This document shows, one piece after another, positions 26,801-35,834 of a stretch of 64,000 nucleotides of DNA (the stretch's first letter is position 1; each line of letters opens with the position of its first letter). A program made the translations under genes and the position numbers. The notes beneath the pieces are model-generated. The model ran no database searches, was not told the DNA's origin, and saw nothing but the letters and a program-made list of their open reading frames with translations. The DNA is from Reichenbachiella agarivorans (GTDB lineage: Bacteria; Bacteroidota; Bacteroidia; Cytophagales; Cyclobacteriaceae): contig NZ_CP106679.1 of assembly GCF_025502585.1 (NCBI RefSeq), positions 1,407,001-1,471,000 on the forward strand, read 5' to 3'.

Positions 26801-29374
26801 GAAGAATACAAAGTCGGAGACAAAATCAAAATCAACATCCCAAGTAGCAAGGGATCGAAAATCATCACCAGTTTGGAAACAGGGGATAGAATCATCCAAT
26901 CGTTTTGGATAGATACAGAGGATGAGTCTACGACAATTGAGTTTGAAGCGACGGCAGACATGGCGCCAAATGTCTATGCGAATATTTCGATGATTCAGCC
27001 GCATGGTCAGACAGTCAATGACCTGCCAATTCGTATGTATGGTGTACAATCCATCAAGGTAGTCGATCCAAATACGACACTGTATCCTGAGATCAAAATG
27101 CCACAGGAACTATCCCCCGAGCAGGAGTTCACCGTCACGGTCAAAGAAAAATCAGGCAGAAAAATGGCTTATACTTTGGCGATGGTAGAGGACGGCCTAT
27201 TGGATCTGACGAAATACAAAACCCCATCTCCTTGGTCTAGCTTTTATGCCAAAGAATCTCTCGGGATCAAAACATGGGATGTTTATGACGATGTGATTGG
27301 TGCCTATGGTGGCAAGATTGAAAGACTCCTTGCGATCGGTGGAGATGCCGAATTAGAAGCAGACGGCAAGAAGAACCAAACTGCTAACCGTTTCAAACCT
27401 GTCGTGAAATACATGGGTCCGTTTGTCTTGGAGACTGGCAAGACTGCCACACATACGATCAAAATGCCACAATACGTCGGTAGTGTACGGACTATGGTCG
27501 TGGCTGCATACGAAGGGGCTTATGGTTCTGCGGAGGTTACCACGCCCGTAAGGCAACCCGTGATGGTCGTGGCGACTTTGCCTAGAGTCGTAGGGCCTGA
27601 TGAGGAGATCAGTATTCCCGTGACGGTTTTTGTCAATGATGACAAAGTCAAATCGGTCAATGTCAGCGTCAGCAGTGAATCAGGATTGAAACTGGTAGGT
27701 AGTGCGACACAGACAGTCGCATTTGACAAGACGGGAGAGAAGGTGGTGTATTTCAAGGCAAAAGCTGGAAGACAATTGGGAATTGCCAAAGTCAAAGTAG
27801 AAGCCAAATCTGGTAAGCATGTAGCCCAGTACGATGTGGAGATGAACCTCAGAGCTCCCAATCCGATGATGACGGATGTCAGTGACAAATTTCTATCCGC
27901 AGGAGAAAATTGGCAAGCCAACTATGCTCCGCTAGGAATGATAGGCACCAACACTGCAAGTCTGGAAATATCAAGCCTGCCTCCGCTCAATCTAGAGCAG
28001 CGCATGCAGTATTTGATTCAGTATCCTCATGGCTGCATAGAGCAGACGGTTTCGTCAGTGTTTGCGCAGCTCTATTTGGGTGACTTGACTGCAGTGAGTT
28101 CGCAAGACAAAACCAGAATAGAAGGAAACATCACGGCGGCCATACAGAGACTGCGAACCTTCCAGACCAACAACGGAGGTTTTACTTACTGGCCAGGTCA
28201 AGTGGAGGAAAGTGACTGGGGTACCAACTATGCTGGACATTTCTTGGTGGAGGCCAAAAATGCTGGATACGCCGTGCCAGAGGGAATGTTGAGTGCCTGG
28301 ATCAAATATCAGAAGCGCCAAGCCAATGATTGGTCTAAGGGCAACCGTCGCAGAAGTGATTTGGTGCAAGCCTACCGAGTGTATGGTTTGGCACTAGCTG
28401 GAGAGAAAAATGTTGGTGCCATGAATCGTCTCAAAGAAACTGAGCAGCTGTCTAGTACAGCCAAATGGAGACTCGCATTGGCGTATGCCATCGCAGGTTA
28501 CCCAGATGTCGCCAATCAGTTGGTGACGGACTTGAGCACTACAGTCGAGGATTACAACGAACAATCCTATACATACGGGTCAGCCAGCAGAGACGAAGCG
28601 ATGATTTTGGAGACTTTGTCTTATTTGGATCGCAAGGAAGATGCCTTCCCAGTCTTAGAAAGAATCGCCAAACGAATGGGAGACAAAAACTACTGGATGA
28701 GTACCCAGAGTACCGCTTTTTGTTTGATAGGAGTCAAAGCATATACGAAAGACATAGGTGTCAACAGTGTAAAGTTTGAAGTGAAGGAAGGAAGCTCCAA
28801 TGTGGACATCAACACAGGTCGATACCTCACTACAGTTTCGCTCCAGTCCAAAGACAAGGCAGTTCCCCTGTCAGTGAGCAACAAGGGTAACTCACCGATT
28901 TACGTCCGATTGATTCGCAATGGCATTCCGCTGGAGGGAGCAGAAAAAGCAGCTGCTCGAAACATCGCTTTCACGGTGAGATATGTGGATGACAAGGGCA
29001 AGGAATTGACCACAGATCAGATCAAGCAAAACACGAACTTCTCAGCCATCATGACGGTACAAAATACTGGTGTCAATGGTGACTATGAGGAGTTGGCGTT
29101 GACACATATTTTCCCATCAGGCTGGGAGATTCTCAACGACAGATTGAATGGTGATTCTCCGACATCTTCTTATGATGTACCGGAATATGCAGATATACGA
29201 GATGACCGTGTCATGATCTATTTTGATCTCAAGGCCCATCAAAAGAAGTCCTTTGAGGTCAAATTGAACTCTGCCTACCGAGGCAACTATTACATGCCAG
29301 CGGTGATAGTGGAGGCGATGTACGATCATAATATCTATGCCAACACTGCAGGCAAATGGATCAAAGTTGAATAG
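23858..29374 (+). CDS. Alpha-2-macroglobulin family lipoprotein
   Basis: Bacterial alpha-2-macroglobulins trap attacking proteases and are thought to guard the cell wall. The 1838-residue protein begins with a lipoprotein signal peptide (FLLALGFILSTC, lipobox LSTC). Strand-rich MG domains fill the first ~1000 residues, with RGVWRPGDDIHLSFILED typical of MG3-4. The thioester motif GCIEQ is present (Cys1393, Gln1396 from the ATG at 23858), followed by the helical thioester domain. It overlaps the PBP1C gene, the E. coli yfhM-pbpC arrangement. An acidic, Tyr-rich insert lies near residues 458-488. A second ATG one codon in is equally possible. Confidence 0.95.
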   Translation: MMQKILFLLALGFILSTCGQEKTTNFDSPKSLFVDYISGYTTEVISTSSDIKVKLSKSIEGKAAGAEEVGGLFKFKPEIQGSTSWEDDRTIVFHPAQKLAPGTEYQVIFKIGELVETPADQKVFKFSFKTLIQNYQVELKGLSLYDVKDLTKVKLTGVLQTADLADYSVVEKIITATQSGKALDILWTHDEVKKTHNFSIEKVARTEKESEVKVSWTGKPIEVDYSDDEIYTIPSLNDYKITNVYVNRGSDNFISVVFSDPLKTKQNLNGFITLNENEPRYVIDQNVLKVYPTAELSGEVELKIFKEIKNMAGHSLKEDYVTTFSITQSKPDVRIVANSGVIIPNSDGLIMPFEAVGLKAVDVTIIRIFNDNVFQYLQVNDLGYSDELSRVGRPVMKKTINLMSAGVTDLNTWNRFTLDLADVFKIDPGAIYEVQMGFRPQHSIYFCDKGEANQDLSFEDESWEDLEEGSNWDYYDYYYDDSYDWRQRENPCHASYYMYRDKVKKMLFASNLGLMAKRADEGDLHIFVSDLLTTKALGDISFAVYDYQHQIVGSGISNSKGEAKVKIDGKPFVLIAKQGNQFAYLKLNDASSLSLSNFNVAGQEVQKGIKGFIYGERGVWRPGDDIHLSFILEDQQKRLPAGYPVVMELKNPMGQVVKKMVKKGSAEGLFNFTVSTAPEDPTGHWQAVISAGGVKFSKDLRIETVKPNRLKIDLDFHKDRLSAEDENMVGDLNVKWLHGAVAKGLKAEFDMSLTPIKTVFDKYPNYSFDDNSKYFYAGQEEVFSGTLDQNGHASVNVNVGTNENAPGALRAVFTGKVYEEGGNFSIDKISIPYYPYISFVGIQIPEGDKRGMLLTDKDQPIQIATVDAQGNPISRDGLELELYKLEWKWWWDQSSNQVSNYINRDYQSPIQSATLDSRSGKASWDLRINYPEWGRYFIRVTDPISGHSSGKIVFIDWPGWAGKGKRGDSGGVSMLNFELEKEEYKVGDKIKINIPSSKGSKIITSLETGDRIIQSFWIDTEDESTTIEFEATADMAPNVYANISMIQPHGQTVNDLPIRMYGVQSIKVVDPNTTLYPEIKMPQELSPEQEFTVTVKEKSGRKMAYTLAMVEDGLLDLTKYKTPSPWSSFYAKESLGIKTWDVYDDVIGAYGGKIERLLAIGGDAELEADGKKNQTANRFKPVVKYMGPFVLETGKTATHTIKMPQYVGSVRTMVVAAYEGAYGSAEVTTPVRQPVMVVATLPRVVGPDEEISIPVTVFVNDDKVKSVNVSVSSESGLKLVGSATQTVAFDKTGEKVVYFKAKAGRQLGIAKVKVEAKSGKHVAQYDVEMNLRAPNPMMTDVSDKFLSAGENWQANYAPLGMIGTNTASLEISSLPPLNLEQRMQYLIQYPHGCIEQTVSSVFAQLYLGDLTAVSSQDKTRIEGNITAAIQRLRTFQTNNGGFTYWPGQVEESDWGTNYAGHFLVEAKNAGYAVPEGMLSAWIKYQKRQANDWSKGNRRRSDLVQAYRVYGLALAGEKNVGAMNRLKETEQLSSTAKWRLALAYAIAGYPDVANQLVTDLSTTVEDYNEQSYTYGSASRDEAMILETLSYLDRKEDAFPVLERIAKRMGDKNYWMSTQSTAFCLIGVKAYTKDIGVNSVKFEVKEGSSNVDINTGRYLTTVSLQSKDKAVPLSVSNKGNSPIYVRLIRNGIPLEGAEKAAARNIAFTVRYVDDKGKELTTDQIKQNTNFSAIMTVQNTGVNGDYEELALTHIFPSGWEILNDRLNGDSPTSSYDVPEYADIRDDRVMIYFDLKAHQKKSFEVKLNSAYRGNYYMPAVIVEAMYDHNIYANTAGKWIKVE

Positions 29375-31745
29375 CATAAAGCATTTCATATCAAAGAGAT
29401 CAAGACGCCAAAGGATACTGATTGCAGTGCCTTTGGTGTCTTTGTTTTTATTCCTACTGATACCGCTGCCTGATCCGATATTTGATGTGGGTTATGCGAC
29501 CACTTTGGAGACACGAGAGGGCAGGTTGCTAGGAGCTATGATTGCGGAGGATGGACAGTGGCGTTTCCCTGCCCAAGACAGTGTGCCGTACAAGTTTGAG
29601 GTGGGTATCAAGCTTTTCGAAGACGAGTATTTTGATCAGCACTTTGGTATCAATCCTGTTTCTACTGTCAAGGCTTTGTTGTCCAACATCCAAGCAGGCG
29701 AAATCAAAAGAGGAGGTAGTACACTCAGCATGCAAGTGATCCGCATGGCGAGAAACAACCCAAGCCGGACTATTTTAGAGAAATGCCTTGAGATGTTGAT
29801 GGCACTGAAGCTGGAGTTGTTTTACTCCAAACAAGAAATCCTAGCACTCTATGCTTCGCATGCTCCATTTGGCGGCAATGTCGTAGGCTTGGATGCTGCG
29901 GCGTGGCGTTACTACGGTCGGTCGTCCAGTCAATTGTCTTGGGGCGAGGCGACAGCTTTGGCAGTATTGCCCAATAGTCCAGCATTGATTTTCCCTGGCA
30001 AGAATGAGAATTTCTTGGAGGAAAAAAGGAACAGATTGCTGCGCAAATTGCTAGACAGAGCAGTAATAGATTCGCTGACTTATCGACTGGCGATTGAGGA
30101 GGAATTGCCGGGACGACCCAAAGACCTTCCCCGATTGGCTCCCCACCTATTGACCCGAGCCAACAAGGATGGCAAAAGACAACAGAGAATAGTGACAACC
30201 TTAGACCCACGACTGCAAAGCTTGGTAAGTCAGCGAGCCAACGACCATATCCAAGAATGGAAACACAACCATATCCACAATGCGGCAGTACTGGTGGTCG
30301 AGATAGAGACGGGTGAGGTCAAAGCCTATATCGGCAATGTAGCATCTGGTGCACTGCACGGTGAGGAGGTCGATGTGATACCAGCTTTGCGAAGTACGGG
30401 CAGCTTGCTCAAACCATTTTTGTATGCGGCTGCCATTGACGAAGGGTTGATAGCTCCCCAGCAGTTGCTCAAGGATTTTCCTTTGATTCACAAAGGCTTT
30501 GCTCCCCAAAATTTTGACAGGAAATACAGAGGGGCTGTGGCTGCCGACGAAGCTTTGAGACGCTCGCTCAACTTGCCGTTTGTGAATTTGCTCATAGATT
30601 ATGGATACGAGAGATTTCATCAACAGCTGCGAAACATGGGAATGAAAAACCTGAGGTATTCTGCTGATCACTACGGTCTTTCGATCATTTTGGGAGGCTC
30701 AGAGTCGTCATTGTGGGAAATGACCAATATGTACTCAAATATGTACAGAAGTTATAATAATGGAATAAAGCGCTCTATTACAGCATCTTACAACCCGTCT
30801 GATTATGCTCAGTTGGTTTATTCCATTGATCAAGTGCCTGCGGGAGATTTGGGAGTGATGGGTCAGCCGATGAGTATTGCGGCGAGTTGGGCTACCCTTA
30901 GTGCGATGACTGGACTGACCAGACCAGAGGAATATGAAGAATGGGAGCAGATCAGTGGCTCAGAAAATGTGGCATGGAAGACAGGTACGAGCTATGGGTT
31001 TCGGGATGCCTGGGCCATCGGGATCAATGGGAAGTATGCCGTCGGTGTGTGGGTGGGCAATGCGGATGGTGAAGGTCGTCCTGCCCTCGTCGGGGTACGT
31101 GCAGCTGCGCCCTTGATGTTCTCTGTCTTTTCGTTCCTAGATGGAAAATTGGATTTGCCTGTTCCTACCGCCGAAACCATTTCTGAAAGTATTTGTATCC
31201 AAAGTGGCCAAAGAGCCAATCCACATTGTGTGCAAGTGGAGGCTCGCACGGTACCAGCGACAGTTGCACGTGCCCCAGTCTGTGAATACCATCAGCTGTT
31301 GCACCTAGACAGTACAGAGAGATACCAAGTCAACAGTAGCTGCTATCCAGTACAGGCTATGAAGCACCAGAGTTGGTTTGTACTCCCTCCAGTACAGGCA
31401 TGGTACTATCGTCAGTATCATTCGGATTATGACGAGGCACCTGAATTTTTGCAAGCCTGTGATGAACAAGATTCCAAAGAGGTGATGACCTTCATCTACC
31501 CCAAGAATCGGAGTAAGATTTTCATCCCAAATGAAGTCGAAGGCAAGCGTGGCAAAGCAATTTTTGAGCTGGCACATCGGGACAATCAGCAAAAGGTGTT
31601 TTGGCACTTGGATGGAGAATACCTGGGTCAGACCACTTCACCTCATCAGATGGGAATCACTACCGGAGCAGGTGAGCATCTTCTTTATCTCCTAGATGGA
31701 GAAGGACATTCGCAGGAATTAATATTTACGGTCGTCAACAATTAA
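29337..31745 (+). CDS. pbpC: Penicillin-binding protein 1C
   Basis: This is a bifunctional peptidoglycan polymerase of about 802 residues: a membrane anchor near residues 27-43, a GT51 glycosyltransferase (FEDEYFDQHFGINP with the catalytic Glu, then RGGSTLSMQVIRM), a transpeptidase, and the C-terminal BiPBP-type domain. Transpeptidase motifs are S356-LLK, S410-LN and K548-TG, all intact. The ATG at 29337 overlaps the alpha-2-macroglobulin stop by 38 bases; TTG at 29367 is an alternative with an 8-base overlap. The pairing with alpha-2-macroglobulin is known across Gram-negatives, and suggests wall repair coupled to protease defence. Confidence 0.96.
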   Translation: MPTLQANGSKLNSIKHFISKRSRRQRILIAVPLVSLFLFLLIPLPDPIFDVGYATTLETREGRLLGAMIAEDGQWRFPAQDSVPYKFEVGIKLFEDEYFDQHFGINPVSTVKALLSNIQAGEIKRGGSTLSMQVIRMARNNPSRTILEKCLEMLMALKLELFYSKQEILALYASHAPFGGNVVGLDAAAWRYYGRSSSQLSWGEATALAVLPNSPALIFPGKNENFLEEKRNRLLRKLLDRAVIDSLTYRLAIEEELPGRPKDLPRLAPHLLTRANKDGKRQQRIVTTLDPRLQSLVSQRANDHIQEWKHNHIHNAAVLVVEIETGEVKAYIGNVASGALHGEEVDVIPALRSTGSLLKPFLYAAAIDEGLIAPQQLLKDFPLIHKGFAPQNFDRKYRGAVAADEALRRSLNLPFVNLLIDYGYERFHQQLRNMGMKNLRYSADHYGLSIILGGSESSLWEMTNMYSNMYRSYNNGIKRSITASYNPSDYAQLVYSIDQVPAGDLGVMGQPMSIAASWATLSAMTGLTRPEEYEEWEQISGSENVAWKTGTSYGFRDAWAIGINGKYAVGVWVGNADGEGRPALVGVRAAAPLMFSVFSFLDGKLDLPVPTAETISESICIQSGQRANPHCVQVEARTVPATVARAPVCEYHQLLHLDSTERYQVNSSCYPVQAMKHQSWFVLPPVQAWYYRQYHSDYDEAPEFLQACDEQDSKEVMTFIYPKNRSKIFIPNEVEGKRGKAIFELAHRDNQQKVFWHLDGEYLGQTTSPHQMGITTGAGEHLLYLLDGEGHSQELIFTVVNN

Positions 31746-31783
31746 ATAGAAGAAAACAAAGATTGTTTTTACCTTAGGGTCTG

Positions 31784-34700
31784 ATGAAGCGACCTGTCCG
31801 TATCTTATCCATTATTTTCTTTATCATAGTCATCTTTACCGTGTTGTTGGAGGTACTAGCCAAGATCGTATTTCATGATCGTATCTCTCATGAGATAGAG
31901 CGTATCATTGATGAGACTTTAGAGTCTGAACTGACTTTTTCGGATGTCAACATTTCCACGATTCGCAATTTCCCAACCGCAACTATTATTATTGATTCGG
32001 TACTTATACGAGAGCAAGGGTATGACATCTTGCGGGCTGACAAGATTCTTCTGCGTATGAACCCTTTTGATCTGCTCAAGGATGATTTTATTTTCAATAC
32101 AGTAGAAATTATTGGGGCAAAGTTTCAGGCTCCCGTTGATTCAACAGGGCAAAAATTCATGATTAAGGGTAAAGCCAAACCAGACAAAGCCAGCAGAACT
32201 TTACATGTTCATGTCCCAAACATTTTGATTCGTGATGCTGAAATATCCATTTACAATGATTTCAAAAAAAACAGAATCAAAATATCTGTAAGTCGAGGTG
32301 TGTTCAAGATGATTTCATCCAACGATTTGATTTCTTTTGAAGGAAATGCCAAAGCGGTATTGGATACTATGATCAACAAGGGGAGTCTGGTAGCAACGGA
32401 TGTGAAGATAGCTGCTCAAGACGCCTCTTTTAGGTTTGGGCAGGTGGATCAACGAAACCTATTTGATGGGATACTCAAAATAGAAGATGCGCATGTCAAG
32501 GTAACCGGTGTATTGAAACCCACAGGTAATGGCAACATCATGGATATCACGCTAGAGGGAGATGAGTCTGATTTAAACAACTACCTGACTATCTTACCTC
32601 AACTCAAGCAAGTTAAACTAGTACAAATTAATCCCGATGCACGGTTGAGTTTTAAAATGAAGGTAGCAGGATATGTGAATCCAATTAATTATCCATTTAT
32701 TGATGTGAGTTTTGATCTATCCAATGCTGCTTTTGAGCGTGAAGGATCAAGGTACAAAGTGCATAATGTTAATCTTAAAGGGAGCTATTCCAATGGCTCA
32801 GATAAATCGCCAGAAAGTAGCTCACTAGTGATCGAATCAGGAACGGCACGTATCGATAGTAGTTTTGTAGTGTTGCATGGTAGCTATACTAATTTTGCAG
32901 ACCCATACATTGATTTGGATTTGGAATCAAATCTAGATTTGACCGAGTTGGATGAACTCCTTGATTTGCCTTATTTTGAGCATCTAAAGGGTAAAGTGAA
33001 AGTGAAGTTAGCCTTGGAGGGCAAGCTATCGGATCATGCTAAGCTTGGTCAGATAGAGAACAGGAGATTTAATGGAAGAATTGAGTTTATGGGTGTGACA
33101 GGCACTTTAGACTCGCTAGGTATTAAACTATCGAATCTTAATGGCTGGATTGATATCAAAAATGAAAATATACAGTTTAGCAAGATCAGTGGAAATCTCA
33201 ATCAGTCGCTGTTTACCTTCAGTGGATCGGTACTCAACTTTGTACCACTGATAGACTCATCTAGTAGTAAGAGAACAGTTGCTGAACTGAAGATAGATCT
33301 TCAAGAATTTTCGATCCCTAAGAGCACAAAGAAAAATGGGACACAGACCAGTCATGATTATACGTTTGATTATTCCTTTTTCCCCAAAAAGTTAGATTTG
33401 GTTTTAAACTTCAAATCTCACAAAATTGGGATTGGGGATATTCATATCGAAAAAGTAAAAATGGGTGCTCACTTGAATCGGGATTCTGTTTTGCTCAAGT
33501 CGATTGAGTTTTATTTTGAGAATGGGAAAATTATGGCAGAAGGAAAAAGTAGATTCAAAGAAGGGAAGGGCGTCGAAAATGTATTGGATTTGGACATAGA
33601 TTTCAAATACATGAATGTCAATGACCTGATAAATAAATTGACAAAAAATTCGACTTCAAAAAACAGGATGAGTATGCCTGATAACTTGATCGTACATACA
33701 AAGATCAAAGTAGACCAATTGGATTTTGACCACAATACATTTACCAATGTTGATGTACTCGGTAGGTATGCATATGATACGATCCAGCTCAAAAGAGCAA
33801 ATTTGGATTTTGCTCTCGGACAAATCAAATCTCATGCTCAGATAGTCGCAATCAACACGCTGCCCGATATAGTAGGAGATGTTGCAGTGACACTTGTGGA
33901 TTGCGAGATAGATTCATTGAAGGCTTTCTACAGATCTTTTATCATGCACAGTGATAGTAGCAGGTCAAAAGGTAGAAAAAAAGAAAAGGCCTCTCCTTAT
34001 TTCTTGCGAGACATCAATCTACACGTAAACTCACCGAGTATTAGTCATCATCAGCTCAAACTGGAAGACTTTGATGCGAGGCTGGTATTGAATGACAAAA
34101 ACCTAGACTTGACAGAGGCCAGCTTCAAAATTTTTGATGGACAATTGAACCTTAGTGCCTTGATCGAGCGCAATGATAGCCTCAATGTAAATACGATTGT
34201 CTATCTGACCGCAAGAAATGTGAGCGCAGGAGATGTAGCAGATGCTCTGCCCGAAGAGAACCAAAAACTTCTCAATAGCAAAAATCTACAAGGTAGTGTC
34301 AATATTGATGGGATGCTACTACTCACCTATGATCAAAATCTGATTCATCAAGACAAAGACTTTTTGGGAAAGATCAAGATTGAATTTAATGAGGGCAAAC
34401 TTATACAGTTCAAGCCTGTGACCGAGCCTCTCAAGTTTTTGAATGATAAGGTGACAGATACCATCTATGTCACCAACAAGGATTTCAGTATATTGTTTCA
34501 TAATGATGAAGTCATTGTACCTAAGACCATTTTTTCATCAAATATTACAGATATTGAATTTTTGGGATATCATAACAAAGAGATCAGTTTTGGGTTTGAT
34601 CTCAAAGTCAGTATTAGTGACTTTTTGTTTAAATCGCAGAAGAAAAAACGGGCAGCTGTAGATGATAAAAAGGCAACTGTAAGAGGGATCAATTACTATT

Positions 34701-34867
34701 TAAGTGCTCGGACGGTGAACGATGAGATGGAAATCAAATCGCTCAAACGCAAGGAATACGACTGGCAATACAAGCTACTGCATGAGCGCTATCGTCAAGT
34801 TAATTTTATGATGGATCAACGGCTAGACTCTGCAGGACATAGTTCTTCTGTCAATACAGCGCCATGA
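31784..34867 (+). CDS. AsmA-like outer-membrane biogenesis protein
   Basis: This 1027-residue protein has one N-terminal membrane helix (VRILSIIFFIIVIFTVLLEVL) and a long strand-rich periplasmic part. The opening NFPTATIIIDSVLI and the C-terminal LQGSVNIDGMLLLTYDQNL region fit the AsmA family, whose members are thought to form lipid-transfer bridges between membranes. Length fits a TamB/AsmA-type bridge. It follows pbpC by 38 bases in the same direction and may be co-transcribed with the envelope genes, which is suggestive but not proof of a joint role. Confidence 0.88.
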   Translation: MKRPVRILSIIFFIIVIFTVLLEVLAKIVFHDRISHEIERIIDETLESELTFSDVNISTIRNFPTATIIIDSVLIREQGYDILRADKILLRMNPFDLLKDDFIFNTVEIIGAKFQAPVDSTGQKFMIKGKAKPDKASRTLHVHVPNILIRDAEISIYNDFKKNRIKISVSRGVFKMISSNDLISFEGNAKAVLDTMINKGSLVATDVKIAAQDASFRFGQVDQRNLFDGILKIEDAHVKVTGVLKPTGNGNIMDITLEGDESDLNNYLTILPQLKQVKLVQINPDARLSFKMKVAGYVNPINYPFIDVSFDLSNAAFEREGSRYKVHNVNLKGSYSNGSDKSPESSSLVIESGTARIDSSFVVLHGSYTNFADPYIDLDLESNLDLTELDELLDLPYFEHLKGKVKVKLALEGKLSDHAKLGQIENRRFNGRIEFMGVTGTLDSLGIKLSNLNGWIDIKNENIQFSKISGNLNQSLFTFSGSVLNFVPLIDSSSSKRTVAELKIDLQEFSIPKSTKKNGTQTSHDYTFDYSFFPKKLDLVLNFKSHKIGIGDIHIEKVKMGAHLNRDSVLLKSIEFYFENGKIMAEGKSRFKEGKGVENVLDLDIDFKYMNVNDLINKLTKNSTSKNRMSMPDNLIVHTKIKVDQLDFDHNTFTNVDVLGRYAYDTIQLKRANLDFALGQIKSHAQIVAINTLPDIVGDVAVTLVDCEIDSLKAFYRSFIMHSDSSRSKGRKKEKASPYFLRDINLHVNSPSISHHQLKLEDFDARLVLNDKNLDLTEASFKIFDGQLNLSALIERNDSLNVNTIVYLTARNVSAGDVADALPEENQKLLNSKNLQGSVNIDGMLLLTYDQNLIHQDKDFLGKIKIEFNEGKLIQFKPVTEPLKFLNDKVTDTIYVTNKDFSILFHNDEVIVPKTIFSSNITDIEFLGYHNKEISFGFDLKVSISDFLFKSQKKKRAAVDDKKATVRGINYYLSARTVNDEMEIKSLKRKEYDWQYKLLHERYRQVNFMMDQRLDSAGHSSSVNTAP

Positions 34868-34906
34868 CCATATTCAATAGGCTCTCAGGATTGTCAATGC
34901 ACATGG

Positions 34907-35830
34907 TTATAAATCCCTAGGTACTTCGTCTTCTTTGAGCACCTTGCCATTGGACGTCACAGCTGATACACTAAAAAATCCCAACACCACGGTCTCGGAG
35001 TTTTCATTGGCAGGTTGGATATTGCCATAGACATTGCTCAACGGCCCTGCGAATAGGGCTCCAAATCCACCTGGTATATTGGTTTGGCTCAGTACCAAAT
35101 TGAGGTATTCGAATGTCTCGTTGGTGATGGAGTGTATTTCAACATACAACGAGTCTCCATCACTGTATGGTGATTGAATATCATCATCTTCATTATCAAA
35201 TGGATTGACAGCATCTCTGATGGGTTGAATGAAAATCAAGTCATCGATGGCACTGCCTGCACTAAATCCTGCATCATAGGCAATGTTGAGCTGTTCTGGT
35301 TTGCTTAGGTACTCCCCATTTTTGAAAGCTTTGATCCAATAAGTGTCCCCTACTCCTAGCAGATCTTTGGACCAAAACTCTCCTAGAAATAAAGTTTCAT
35401 TCTGACCAAAGGCATCAAATTCTTCATATCTGAAGGTAACACTATCTACTGTAGGTACTCTGTTCATATGAGAGTAGGATACAAAAGTCTCACCATAAGC
35501 AGTGACGGTCAACGTGAAATCATCACCTACTGTCCCAAATCCAGTCGGGGTAGTATAGACCCCTTCACCCTGATGGGTAAATACGACTTGCGTATTGCCA
35601 GTACCATAGGTCACATTGACCGTGGCATCTGTCACTCCGACTATTCGAGTTTCATCAAAGTAAGGCTGGGTCTGAGAAATCACGATTTTCTGCTCAGATG
35701 CTTGATTGTTGATGAAGGCATCTACAACCAACAATGGCTCCTTGTCTTCCAACGTTGGGTAAATCTGGTCGTCACAAGAGATCAGACCCAAAGAGAAAAT
35801 GAGGAGGCTATATATGATATTATTTTTCAT
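34907..35830 (-). CDS. DUF4249 family lipoprotein
   Basis: From ATG at 35830 the product is a 307-residue lipoprotein (IIYSLLIFSLGLISCDDQ, lipobox LISC). Strand-rich repeats such as LLVVDAFINNQ and VTDATVNVTYGTGN are typical of DUF4249. These proteins are regularly encoded next to TonB-dependent receptors in Bacteroidota; the function is unknown, though a surface-exposed helper role is assumed. It follows the receptor gene by four bases. A frame starting at 35983 is longer but lies inside the receptor gene, so it is rejected. Confidence 0.9.
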   Translation of the reverse strand: MKNNIIYSLLIFSLGLISCDDQIYPTLEDKEPLLVVDAFINNQASEQKIVISQTQPYFDETRIVGVTDATVNVTYGTGNTQVVFTHQGEGVYTTPTGFGTVGDDFTLTVTAYGETFVSYSHMNRVPTVDSVTFRYEEFDAFGQNETLFLGEFWSKDLLGVGDTYWIKAFKNGEYLSKPEQLNIAYDAGFSAGSAIDDLIFIQPIRDAVNPFDNEDDDIQSPYSDGDSLYVEIHSITNETFEYLNLVLSQTNIPGGFGALFAGPLSNVYGNIQPANENSETVVLGFFSVSAVTSNGKVLKEDEVPRDL

Positions 35831-35834
35831 GAAT

